Assembly (NCBI GenBank): GCA_028641055.1
Contig: CM054062.1
Span: 142,208,682 to 142,272,681 of the forward strand
Length of the DNA stretch: 64,000 nucleotides
Direction: 5' to 3'
From: Alopecurus myosuroides
Lineage: Eukaryota; Streptophyta; Magnoliopsida; Poales; Poaceae
Below the pieces are notes generated by a model. That model worked only from the letters and a program-made list of their open reading frames with translations, was not told where the DNA came from and made no database searches. Shown in pieces: positions 9,624-21,441 of this stretch (position 1 is the stretch's first letter; every line of letters begins with the position of its first letter). The translations under genes were made by a program, and so were the position numbers.

Positions 9624-12600
9624 TGCAAGACATCCTTTATACACTTACAAAAATGCAGTATGCTTGTATGATGGGTAGGTAGGCTATAAATAGGGCTCTC
9701 TACCCATAATGTATGTAAGATAACATCATGGTTGCTTTGATAACTCCGTATCTTTGTTGAAGAAGATACTTCAAAAGAAAATAGTATAATTTTTCTTTCT
9801 CCTGTAGATATCGCATGTACAAGAGGTTTTATAAAACTTGTTTTAAGAAAGAAAGTTTTGTTTGCAAAACTTCTTGGAAACATCTCCAGCTTCTTCATCG
9901 GTACCTCTCGGGTACAGGTCCTTGTTCAAAAACACTTTTTGAAAACTTGACACAATGCTAGCTACATGGCCTTTCAACTGTCCGTATCCGAGGGCTCGGC
10001 TATTATGAATAGTTTTACTCTGTAGAGGTGCACACATTCCACTAGATCTAATCATCTGCCATGAACCACCCATTGATCGACACAGCGATATGCGAGCATC
10101 AGAAGAATGATCCTAACTGTCCACTCTGAACAAGCTAGTATATGACTATCCCTTCAATTAGGTTTATTCCCCCTGGCACCATGTCACACATCGCCAAACA
10201 GGGGACCCAATTGTCGTATCCGGAGGGAAAATTAATCCCACACTGTGTATGTCATGTTTCTCCCTCCTGACGACACTTCGGTTCAGAGTATCATCCTCTC
10301 TATAGCTTTTTGGGATAGAACACACACTAACAAGATCAAGTATCTAGATAGGCCCCGTACCCATGTTGGGGTAGAGTGGCAGTTCTTCTTGGTTGTCCAG
10401 CGAAGACTAGGTTATGTGTCTTTTGTAAACCATTTGAAAACAACTCTTTGGCTCCCTCGGTGAACAAGGTACCGCCTCTTCACCGTGGACTTTCCATAAC
10501 TCCTTTTGTTTGCAAAAGCACAATTTTAAAAGTGTCCACTTAGGACTCAAGATTATTATCTTTGGCGGTATTTATATACCTTATGGTGGCTAAGGCTTGG
10601 TAACACCAAGTTGACTAATGTCAAAGTGATAGTATAACTATATAATATTAATTGTAATAATGATAGTCACTCAACAAAATAGTTTTTGATAATCAAGTTT
10701 TTGTAAAACTTCAGAAGTAGAACATGCATGATAGATAATGATAAGTAGTATAACAACAAACTTTAAGGATGGCTTGCCTTGGGGGAGTTGAGGTTCCTGT
10801 TCGTGATAACAACAAGAGTGGTAGTAGTAGCCTCCGGCTCCAACTACTTCTTCTTCGGGTTCTATCGTCGTAAAGTAAAAATAAGGACACTCAATCAGAA
10901 CCACACTAAGCAATCAAAGATACTCAACTACACCATACAACAAGCAATGCACAAACAAAATATCACACAAGTTCACAAAACAATACTACACAAGCATACA
11001 CCCAAAATAACAATGTTCAATAATATTACTACTACTACTACTATGGTTGAGATATATCATTTCTCAACAAAATGAGATGAAACCAGTGGGTGTTCCACAA
11101 GGGTTTCCATGTCATTTAATACGTACTAAGCCTCTGGTCCAACTTGTGGAAAACAAAACATTCATCTAGTAAAAACACAACTAGAGATTCTAGTGGAAAC
11201 AACACTATGAATAATAAGCATCAAGGCTACACATGCATCTCTAAGGAAATAAAATACACCCTAACAGAAGTGAAAACAAGTACTAACCAGTACCAAAATG
11301 GTACTGGACTCACATAAAAACATACTCCTAACAACTTGGATAAAAATCTAGCTAAGCATTTGCATCACAAGATTTAATTAAAAAAAACTAGAGAAATAAC
11401 ACTATGCTCATACTAGTTCCATACAAATCCTAAACATGCACAAACTTTCTAACATGTTATATCTGTGAGAAAACAATCTCCTAATACTAAGTACCACATC
11501 TAAACATGCTAGAAAACAAAGAAACACTAGCAAGCAATTATTCTAAAATTAAATCTACACAATTTATTTCTAACAGAAAAGTGCAAAAACTCAGATATGT
11601 TGCCAAAATAAATCTAGGGATCTAAAAATCACACCAATCTAGGATATCATAGATCTAAACATAATCTAACCGATCCAGTTGGATTCACATCAAAAAGGGA
11701 TTTCAAACAACTTCTAAAAATCCTAGAATAATCTACTGGACATTTACCAAAGTGAATGGCATTTCCAAATGGTAGCTCACCTTGATGTGAGGTCAATCCC
11801 TACTGACAGATCTAGTCAAGGGCTACTCAAAGAATTTTAGTTTTCACAATTCGAGCATTCCAACAAAAATTTATTGCATTTTTTTCCTTAACAGACAGTG
11901 TGTAGTTCATCATTTTACATTCGTTCAAAAATGGTTCAAACACAGATCTGTAAGTTGCATTCGTTCAAGATTTTGTATATCTATCACTGTTCATTTTGGT
12001 TGATTTTATTTTTGAGTTTAACTATTTTAACACGATTAAAGTAAAGTGTCAGATTCAGTTTGTTTTTAAAAAGGAAAAAAATGATATTGTTCATGGGTTG
12101 TTCAACACACGGGCGCGCGACCCGCTAGGGCTCAGCGGCCCAGCTCGCTTCCACGGCACGCTGCGCGCACGTACCGCTTCACGGTTTAAACGTGGCAGTT
12201 GATCTCGCGATCAACGGCGCACGACCATCGTCCTCCTCTCTTCTCTCTTCTCTCTCTCTCTCTCGAACAGAACAGAGCACGACCGGCGGCGATTTTCGAT
12301 GTGATTGCTCACCTAGGGCTTGTGCAGGCTGGTTGCGAGGGGTTGGGGCAGTCGTAGGTGCTCAGGGCCGTGCAGGGGCGTTGGAATCACGGCGCGGGGT
12401 GGTGTCTGTTGCTGGCGCGAAGCAGGTGTCCCGCGGCGGCTCCGACGACGTCACCGGCGTTCCTGCAAACGAGGAAGCACGAGGACAGGTCAGGCGTGCT
12501 CCACGGAGGGTGGGGAGTGAATAGAGAGCAAAAGGGAGGGACGGGGTTTCCCTAGACGTGCGCAACCCACCGAGGATGTCCGCGGTGGCTGGCGGCGTTC

Positions 12601-12703
12601 TCCGGCGATCTAGGCTCGCAGAGAGCCCGTAGTGCTCGTGGGTGGATACGGGGTGAGTGAGAGGTGGTGTGCGGGTGTGGTGGCGAGGCCGTGGCTCTCC
12701 TGT

Positions 12704-12715
12704 GGCTTTATATGC
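12704..12715 (-). promoter_or_regulatory. A LTR TATA box
   Basis: Minus-strand GCATATAAAGCC, about 1.2 kb into the LTR, followed by a GC-rich leader containing an intron-exon-like acceptor (CGTTTGCAG, minus strand, near 12467). It is the likely start region for element RNA, leaving an R-U5 of nearly 3.5 kb. Confidence 0.6.
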
Positions 12716-13910
12716 ACAGGAGTGGCCGTGTGCACGCACGGGTGCCCTCGAGCGGCAGTGAGACGCGCTCGTGTGCGCTCTGGCGTGCCCATGCCATGGC
12801 CCTTGGCCTTTGGGTGCGTCTAGGGGTGCTAGCTAGGGTCAGTCAAGGCTACAACAGCGAGGAGAGGAAGAAAATTGTGAGGTGGCCACAGTGGCACGCG
12901 ACAGTGCTCACTCTGTCAGGGATGCCCATGCCGCCCCCTCTCGTTTTCACCTCTGAAGACCACATGCTCACCTCCTCTCTGGTCAACGAGTCTTGGTTGC
13001 TAAGGCATGGGATTGTAGTGTGCTGACTGGGCTTCTAGAAGGTCCAAGTGGTGCAGCAAATGGATAATCCAAACGAAAGTTATAAACATTCGAAAATCAT
13101 GCATTTACTGTTTTCAGCAAAAATTCAGTTTTCAGTTAATGACTTAGAAAAATTCTAAGCGTTGGGGGAACAGAGGGGATTAGTCATAAGTTGCACTTGT
13201 TATCATGAACCAAACTATCTTCAAATTTTGTTTTCCAAGTGTGGATGTGTGAAGCAACATTTGTACTTTCAGAAACAGAAAAATAAAACAAATTTGAATT
13301 TCAAATGAGCAATGAAAACAAGGTGGAAAAACAGCTAGTTTATGTTTTTCTCTGTTTTCCAGAAAACACTATTTCTGTCTTATTTTCTTAACGCAAAAAC
13401 ATCAAGCAAATGATTGTTTCTATAAATCAAATTTTCAAACCAAGTTCACCATGTTTTAGTCCATATATTAGAGATCACATCCATGCCAAGAAAACACAAA
13501 ATGTGAATCTCTATCATATAGATAACATGAGTGAAAAGCACCTAGTTGGCTTATTTTTCAGAAAAGAGTTCCTATAGAAAAACCTTAAGGAAAACATTGG
13601 TGTAATCTTTTGCCAAATTTTTTTCTTGATTCTAAGCAAACCAAATATTATTAGTAAGTTGAAAACAAAATTTCCATAAGAATTTTTGATGAAAAACTTT
13701 GGAAACACTAGGTGGAAAACATCACAAAAATAAATGGAAAATATCACGAAACAAAGTGAATGATTTTTAAATCAAAGTTTGCTTGCATTACATAGGTAAC
13801 CATGGTTCATTACATAATGTTGGATTACACAAGGGCATTAAAAGGTTTTTGTTGGCTCACAAAAATGGCTTCCCTCATGTGTTACAAGTGTCCCAAATCT
13901 GGAGTTTGAC

Positions 13911-14270
13911 GCCGCCCAACAAGTAGTAATAGCATTGGAAAGAAATTGCAGGTTTGACCCTCTGAAGCATAAACTGGGACGCATTAAGCGATACGTAAGT
14001 GATATGAGCGAGTTGATGGATGCCATGACCAAGTATGCGGAGTCTGACAAAACAAAGGACGCAGACTCAGATGATGAGAAGTCCGCGAAGGGAAAGAAAA
14101 CAGGGACCAAGGGTAGCCAGAACCCGAATCAGAGCAATAGCAGCCCTCAGAACCAGAACAATAACAAGCGTAAAAACGAATATGGGACTTTGGATTTGGT
14201 GGCAAACACGAATATAGGTTACAGAAACCAACGTCGGGGCTACAATTTCAGAGGAAACCAAATTTTTTGA
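13911..14270 (+). pseudogene. B gag, C-terminal part
   Basis: The frame is open directly from the junction with A (AAQQVVIALERNC...), showing that A landed inside this coding sequence. It contains RRYV-like basic text (LGRIKRYVSDMSELMDAMTKY), then an Asn/Lys/Gln-rich low-complexity stretch, and stops at TGA 14268-14270 after a probable frameshift. The N-terminal capsid part is outside the window. Confidence 0.75.
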
Positions 14271-15390
14271 GCAAACAACTTTGCACAGGCTCAGCAGGTT
14301 CTGAAGGGTCCATGTCCTCGACACAACAAAAACAGAAAGTTAGCAAATCATTCTTGGGAAAACTGTTTCATCATGCAGGGTTTTAGACCTAGCGGAAGTA
14401 ACAACTACGGTACAGGAAACAATGGAGGAGGCAACCCAGGAAATATGGGAGGTAGACATCTGGGAGCTGGCAGCTCTGTACCCAGAAATCATAATCCGGG
14501 TCATCACGGCCAGGGTAACTAGGGAACTAATCCGGGTGGAAGTCACCAAGGAGGAAATTCTGGCTTTCAAACAAATCCGAAGCAGTTAAGCTCAGGCCAA
14601 TATCATGTATTCACTACTAGTTCATGCAGGAGAGAACGCAAGGTGCAGAAACGCGTTGTCAATACAGTGGCTCCTGTTGTTCCTAGATGGCTTAACTGGT
14701 CAGAACAACCCATAACCTGGAGTCGGGCTGATCATCCTCCGCGAGTTGATAATCCAGGAGGAGTGGCTCTGGTCTTGGCTCCACAAGTTGGAGGATATAA
14801 GTTAGCCAAAGTATTGATGGATGGAGGAAGCAGTATAAACATACTTTACTACGACACGTTCAAAAGGATGAACCTGCAAGAGAAACAACTTCAACCATCA
14901 TCAACTGTGTTTCATGGGATTGTACCTGGTAAGTCTGCACAACCTATCGGAAAATATTCCTTGAAGTTGATTTTGGAGTATTTGAAAATTATAGGACAGA
15001 GATGCTAGCATTTGAAGTGGTCAAGTTCAAAAGTCCATACCATTCTCTGTTCGGACGGCCAGCTTATGCCAAATTTATGGCCAGACCCTGCTATGTTTAC
15101 CTCAAGCTGAAGATGCCAGGTCCCAATAGAAATATTAATGTCAATGGTGACAGAGGCATAGCTTTGGAATGTGAGGAAGGTGATGCAACCTACGCAGAGA
15201 CTGCTTGTGCAGAAGAGGAGTTGAAATTGTATAAACTGCAAGTTGATCCAGAAGACATGAACTTGCTCAAAAAGCCATCAGCTGAGTCTAAGTTAAAATT
15301 TAATTCTGCTCAAGATACCAAGCCGGTGGACTTTACCCCCGGGGACTCATCTAAGCAGTTCAGAGTGGGGGCTCACATGACAGAAAAATA
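14271..15390 (+). pseudogene. B gag end and aspartic protease
   Basis: A Cys/His cluster near 14310-14370 (CPRH...HSWENC) may be a degenerate zinc-binding motif. It is followed by a Gly/Asn-rich stretch and the protease with VLMDGGSSINILYYD (about 14812-14856). A frameshift near 15000 moves to the frame with FEVVKFKSPYHSLFGRPAY, which ends at a TAG at 15389. Protease and linker match element E by eye. Confidence 0.75.
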
Positions 15391-16416
15391 GGAAAACACG
15401 CTCATCAAGTTCCTCAGTGAGAATTGGGATATCTTCGCATGGAAACCTTCTGATATGCCAGGTGTCCCAAGGGAACTTGGTGAGCACAGTTTAAATGTGG
15501 ATCCTAATCTGTAACATATTCGTTAGTTCCTCCACCGTTTCAATGATGAGAGAAGGAAAGCAATTGGAGAAGAGATTGCTAGGTTACTTGCAGCAGGGTT
15601 CATAGTAGAAGTATTCCAATCAAAGTGGTTAGCCAATCCAGTTCTCGTTCTAAAAAAACGGAACCTGGAGAATGTGCATAGACTACACATATTTGAACAA
15701 AGCATGTCCTAAAGACCCGTTCGCATTACCCCGTATCGATCAGATTATAGAATCTACGGCTGGTTGCGAATTGCTATGTTTTCTGGATGCCTACTCAGGT
15801 TATCATCAAATCAGAATGAAGGAAGAAGATCAAGAAAAGACTTCATTCATTACTCCCTTTGGAGCATTTTGTTATACGTCAATTCCCTTCGGTTTGAAAA
15901 ATGCAGGGGCAACTTATCAAAGGTGTATCCAGAATTGCTTGGAAAGTCAGATTGGGCGAAACATGCACGTGTATGTGGATGACATAGTAGTAAAATCCCA
16001 AAAAGGTGACACTTTGATCTCAGACCTGGAAGAGACGTTCGCCAGTTTGCGCAAGTACCAGATGAAGCTTAATCCAACAAAATGTGTCTTTGGAGTACCA
16101 GCTAGGAAGTTATGGGTTTCAGTATTTCAGAGAGAGGCATTGAAGCAAACCCGGAAAAAATCCAGGCCATACATAACCTGAAAAGGCCGGTTTGCCTGAA
16201 GGACGTTCGGAAGCTGACAGTTTGCGTTGCTGCCTTGAGCCGGTTTATAAGCAGACTAGGCAAAAAGGCTATACCTTTATACCGATTGTTGAAGAAAACT
16301 GACATCTTTGTGTGGAATCAAGAGGCTGATGAGGCATTGGAAGCCCTGAAAAAAACAACTTTCCAACGCACCTATATTGGCTGCACCTAAGAAGAAAGAG
16401 CCCATATTACTATACA
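15391..16416 (+). pseudogene. B reverse transcriptase, up to Helitron
   Basis: Stops near 15510-15530 interrupt the N-terminal part. Then CIDYTYLNKACPKDPFALPR, FLDAYSGYHQI and the catalytic YVDDIVVKS are clear. A frameshift near 16115 leads into RGIEANPEKIQAI and the first RNase H. The frame ends at PILLY, where the Helitron enters. Across the Helitron the frame resumes at 18749 without loss. Confidence 0.85.
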
Positions 16417-18748
16417 CTAGCAAAAAGCCCGTGCGTTGCTACGGCGATCATAGTAAACAAATTTTTTACCATAAAAGTAAGCATTAATTATCCGATTTAG
16501 AAGATTTAGAAATCTAAATACGCAAGTACATGTTGGTCTTTCCATCTCAATACAATTTTTATAGTAAGATTTGAGGAGCAAACTGATGAAGGATTTACAT
16601 AAATGCTCTATGTCAACTTTTATGTGAACACAGAAGGGTGGATACCTTCTGAATGTTGGAATCGGCCAGCGTGCGCCCATCCTTAAGCCACTTCCTAGCA
16701 AAGATCAGTTGCTGCTGATCAGACGGGATGCCCTCCTTGTCCTAGATCTTTGCTTTTACATTGTCTTTGCTATTACATTGTCTATGGTACCAGAGCTCTC
16801 AACTTCAAAATTGATGGTCTTTTCAGTTAGTATTTTTACAAAAATCTGCATGCCACCACGGAGGCGCAGGACCAAGTGAAGGGGTAGACTACTTCTGGAT
16901 GATGTAATCAGTCAATGTGCCCCATCCTCAAGCTGGACAGACAGAAAATCCCTAGAAGTTCTTTCATCTTACGCAAGACGTGGCCTCATTAGGCCTTCCA
17001 TCCCTGTCCAGTTTCCCATTGTGTAACATCAGTCTAACATGATCCTCTCTAATGACCTAATTACGTTTTTTTGCTACTCTGAGTTGATTGGGGTCCATGG
17101 GAAAAAGCACAACTAATCTTCCAGCTATAAGAAACAACACAACTGTACTCACATGGGGTTCTTTGAACTGGGATTTCTATAGCAAAGGAAGCAGTGCCAA
17201 CAACACAGCACAAAATCCATCACCACAATCATCTTTGAATCATAAATAGAAGCTGACCTCTAAATACTCACAATATTTTCCTCAATTACGCCTTCCAGAG
17301 ACTCCCGATGATGGATGATAATGTGCTGGAATGATGCGGCTAGCTGTCCAAACAATCTCTAGGAGGAAAATAAATTGGCTGCTGGAACCTTGGGTGATCG
17401 ATAGATTTTTATATGGGCAACCCAGCCGGTGACCACGAACGCCGCCGGTGCCACTATCTGCGCGACTCGAGGCCGGAGTGTGTGTGAGAGCACCGCCTCT
17501 GAGCATATCCATTAGGAGAGGGCCTGATCCATACACGAACACACTAATGTACGCACACAAACCAGCCGGGCTTCTTCGTAGGGGTCATCAAAGACGCCAA
17601 GGAGAGGATTCATATGTAGTTAAAGCCTCTCGAAAGGCATCACTTGCTGAAATGTCAAGAACTGTTCCATTAGATGATTGCTTATTTAAGAAAATGAAAG
17701 ACCACAATTAGATCGATGATCACCAGCAGCAATGTTTCTTCAAGCGAACTTCCGGCCGTCACTGCGCTGCCAGCTCCGCTACCGTGGTGCCTTCTCAGCC
17801 TGAAGTGCTGCCCGTTGCTTTTTTCTCAAACAACTTCGCTGAATCAGTACAAGACCTCCACTTCTTAAGAGACATTATCACAAACACTTGCAGCAAGAAA
17901 CACAGTAGGCTGAGTAATGAAGATGCAGTTGCGTGGCTGAGGAGCACCTCAGCCCACATACTTCCTGGCTCATTTTATTCCCGGCGCCTCCACTCCCGTC
18001 CGTCTCCTCGTCCCTTCCCCCACCTCTCACTGGTGCCTCGCCCCCACATCTCCCTCCTCCACATCCCTGCACGCCGCCCAGCTTGAGGACGCAGCAGAAC
18101 TGAGGCTTTCCGCCGGATCCGCAGGATGCAGCCCAGCTTGTGTAGACACGTGCAGACGCCACACTTGAGCTCGTCTACGGCCCCGCGCCGGAGGTGCGAG
18201 TCGAAGCGCCCAGGTCTAGCAGACCGATTACCGCCGGCGCCACGAGCATAATTCCATGTAGAAGTTTCTGTGGGCAAGGTCGCGGCTGACGGGAAACGGC
18301 CTGAGCGGCGCTGCCCTGTGTGACGCGGCGCACAGCATGGCCAGGAGGCAGCGACGGCCATCATCATGGCCTGATGGTAATATTGCTTCTGTCAGGAGGA
18401 GGAGGTCTGAAAACTGGATCTCGTCGATGTCCGCCATGGGCCTCGCCTCCTAGAGGATGTCCCCGAAGATAAACTTCCCACCCCGTCGGCCAGCTCCTCC
18501 GTGACCATGCGCGGCTCCTCTCCAACTGCAGCCGCCGGCCCCCACCTCGCAGCACATCCGCCACCAAGCTCGGCAGCCTCCCACGCGTTCGTCAGCTGGA
18601 TAGAACTAAGGGGCTACAAAGTAAAAGTGGCAACTTTTGGAGTGCGGGTTGATTTACTGATTTTCGAGGGACTAAAGTATAAAACGCCCGACGTACGTTA
18701 GTACGTACGGTCGTTAGGCCGTACTATATAGTAGAGAAGAGATAGAGA
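16417..18748 (-). mobile_element. Non-autonomous Helitron, 2332 bp
   Basis: On the minus strand it starts TCTCTATCTC at 18748 and ends GCACGGGCTTTTTGCTAG at 16417. The 3' end shows the Helitron CTRR terminus (CTAG), preceded by a short hairpin (GCCGTAGCAACGCACGGGC). Flanks are A on the 5' side and T on the 3' side, the standard A/T target. No duplication is present, and joining the flanks restores B's reading frame. A strong inverted repeat (GTACGGCC...) lies close to the 5' end. No Rep/helicase is seen. GC-rich segments at 17930-18600 look like captured gene pieces, for example a minus-strand frame starting MADIDEIQFSDLLLLTEA (18437), which I cannot assign. Confidence 0.85.
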
Positions 18749-20943
18749 TAGCGGCAAATAACAGTGCGGTGGTAGTTTTGGAACGTAAGCTGCAAGGTAA
18801 AGAAGGCCTTGTTCAACAGCTGGTTTACTATGTGAGCGAGGTCCTGACAGAGTCTAAACAACGTTACCCACATTGGCATAGGCTGATTTCTGGAGTATTC
18901 ATGGCTAGTCGTAAGCTGAAACATTATTTCCAGGAACATCCTATTACCGTGGTGAGTTCAACACCTTTGTCTGGTATTATTCAAAACAGAGAAGCAACAG
19001 GGAGAGTTGCCAAGTGGGCTATTGAGATGGGGCCGTATCATATCAAAGTCCCAAGCCTTGATCGAGTTTAGAAATGACTGGGCACAGTTACAGGTTCCAC
19101 CGGATAAACCAGATACTAAATACTGGACTATGCATTTTGATGGGTCTCGACAACTGGAAGGTTCAGGAGCTGGTGTGATGTTAACATCCCAGGAGGAGAT
19201 AAGTTTCGCTATGTCTTGCAAATTTCATTCAAATGCACTAATAATGCAGCGGAATATGAAGCTTTGATCCATGGGCTTCGGATTGCGAAAGAAATGAGCA
19301 TAACCCGGATTTGATGTCTGCGTGATTCCGATCTTGTTTCTCAACAAGTTACAGGAATCTGGAACTCTAAAGACCCAGTTATGGAAGCTTATAGACGGGC
19401 GGTTACCCAACTGGATGGACATTTTCAAGGATATGAGGTTGATCATATCGATCGACGTCTGAATGAAGCAGCTGATGCACTGGCTCGTCTAGGTTCCCAG
19501 AAAAAACAAGTTCCACCAAATTTTTTCTGGATGAAATTCATAGCCCATCTGTTAAAATCCTAACAGAGGAAGACCTAGCAAATCCAGATCAAGAATCAGA
19601 ATTAGTAGTTGCCCTGCATATAATCCCAGAGTGGACAGAGCCATACCTGGCATACCTCATGAGAAGCGATCTCCCGCAGAACGAGGTTATCGCTCGCCAG
19701 GTTACAAGAAGGTCCAAGTCATATACAATTATCAATGGTGAGTTACAGAAGCGAAGTGCGGCTGGAATTTTTCAGAGATGTGTATCTCCGGAAGAAGGAT
19801 GTCAAATTTTAAGAGAAATCCATTCAGGAGATTGCGGCCACCATGCGAGTTCTAGATCTTTGGTCAATAAAGCTTTCAGACATGGATTTTTCTGGTTAAC
19901 CGCGAACGCTGATGTATAGTTAGAACGTGTGAAGGATGTCAAACATATGCAAGGCAGGATCACGTGCCAGCTCAGGATTTACGCATGATTCCCATAACCT
20001 GGCCTTTTGCAGTTTGGGGACTTGACATGGTAGGACCTTTGAAAAGGTCAACTGATAAAACGACTCATCTACTGGTGGCAGTTGACAAGTTTACAAAGTG
20101 GGTAGAAGCAGAACCAAACAGTAAATGCGACGCAGTTACAACATTCAAGTTCTTAAAAAAGCTGATTTTCAGATTTGGCTACCCACATAGTATTATAACA
20201 GATAATGGGACAAATTTGTCAGAAGAAGCAATGTAGAAGTTTTGTGAACAGAACCATATACGGCTAGACCTTGCTTCAGTGGAACATCCACAGTCTAACG
20301 GACAAGCAGAGCGGGCTAACCAGGAATTACTTAAAGGTATCAAACCGAGGCTTCAGCTTCCATTGGAGAAAACTGCTGTTTGTTGGGTTGAAGAGTTGCC
20401 TGCTGTTTTATGGAGTATAAGAACTACCCCAAATAGGTCAACGGGTTATACACCTTTCTTTCTGGTTTATGGAGTTGAAGCAGTTTTTCCAAGTGATATT
20501 TGTCACGATTCACCACGAGTGACTGCTTATGTGGAAACCCAGAATAAGATAGCTCGTCAAGACTCGCTAGACGCTTTAGAGGAAGCACGTGACCTCGTAG
20601 CATCCAGGTCAGCTATATATCAGCAGGACCTGCGTCGCTATCATAGCCGCATGATTAAGACTCCAAGTTTCCAGGAAGGGGACATGGTTTTTTACGCCTA
20701 ATTCGGAAAAAGGACGGGATGCACAAGCTAAGTCCTCCATGGGAAGGACCATTTGTGGTAAGTAAAAAACTACATAATGGATCCTATTACCTCATTGATA
20801 TGCGTGATGCTGATAAATCACGAACATCTAAGGAAGAAACTGGAAGACCATGGAACATAGTCCAGCTGAGGCCATATTATACATATGATCATTGTAGTCA
20901 CTATGTTATTTTGGCAATGAGAAGCAGAGTTAACAACATCTAA
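18749..20943 (+). pseudogene. B RNase H, second RNase H and integrase
   Basis: First RNase H: YYVSEVLTESKQRYPHWHRL. The second, cellular/archaeal-type RNase H begins TMHFDGSRQLEGSGAG near 19127. A frameshift near 19230 and a TGA near 19313 break it; later motifs DSDLV and EAADALARLG survive. Integrase: zinc site DCGHHASS and CEGCQTY (with a stop between), core WGLDMVGPL, ITDNGTN and NGQAERAN (D, D, E), stop at 20234, then the C-terminal domain ending RPWNIVQLRPYYTY before a TAA at 20941-20943. This double RNase H layout is known for Tat elements. Confidence 0.85.
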
Positions 20944-21441
20944 GTTATTGGGATTTGTTTTCATATAATTATGAAAGAAAGTCACAACATTTTTCTATAT
21001 GATTACTTGGGGGCTGATGCTAGAGAACAGTCTACATCTCAAGAATCTGTCATAAGCCAAAATATATTGGTTTTACTTGCCTGCCAGTCAGTGGTTACAC
21101 GCACTTTTATGACCTAGATGTTTAAACCTGGTTGAGTCAATCATGTTATAACCCAGCACAACCGGGTTACTATGACCCTGAACTCACCAGAGTTGTACAC
21201 ACTAGAATAAGTCATGCGAAAAATCGGATGAGCTAGAAAGCAAAGAAAAACCAAGTCAAGAAAAGTTTCACATGCAAATAGAAGATGTTGCAAAAATTAA
21301 GTAGAACCTGAAAACTTTGCATAACCTCAAAGGGAAACCGAGTTATTACACACCAAATTGTAGCATAAATGCACATGCGCACTTTCAAAAATAGGACTAG
21401 AAATAAAGCAGTTCATCTAGCCTATTACAGACCCATGAGGG
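20944..21441 (+). other. B pol-antisense gene spacer
   Basis: Non-coding. It contains a PPT-like ACTTGGGGGCTGATG at 21004-21018. No gene is seen. Confidence 0.5.

Larger units (their letters stand above)
1552..13910 (-). mobile_element. Long-LTR Ty3/gypsy chromovirus A
   Basis: Read on the minus strand the order is 5' LTR (13910-9225), tRNA-iMet PBS, an upstream coiled-coil ORF, gag-protease, RT, RNase H, integrase with a chromodomain-like tail, PPT, and the first 377 bp of the 3' LTR (1928-1552). The two LTR copies match over those 377 bp with about 19 differences by eye, roughly 5%. The 3' LTR is cut by element E and the ORF region by a copia solo LTR. On the right, A enters the gag frame of element B at about 13911. 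The integrase end (EEATWEREDYIRKDFPGF) resembles the Tekay/Del chromovirus lineage. Every coding domain carries stops or frameshifts. Confidence 0.85.
9225..13910 (-). repeat. A 5' LTR, about 4.7 kb
   Basis: The right end is homologous to the 3' LTR start at 1928; the left end (TGTAGAGG on the plus strand) abuts the iMet PBS. The first base of the LTR at 13910/13911 is changed, so that boundary is uncertain by one base. On the minus strand a TATA box stands about 1.2 kb in, followed by a GC-rich gene-like segment (12600-12120) and then a long AT-rich segment. At the far end lie a hairpin, a short exon and a tRNA-like box (separate entries). The left part is homologous to H (58521-59526 and 63740-63970). 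Confidence 0.85.

Noticed and set aside
9225..13910. A's long LTR as a separate nested element
   Set aside because: One end matches the 3' LTR start and the other abuts an iMet PBS, so it is one LTR of about 4.7 kb.
16411..16420. CACTA-like string TACACTAG at the Helitron edge
   Set aside because: No matching TAGTG at the other end and no 3-bp duplication; CTAG terminus, hairpin and A/T flanks fit a Helitron.
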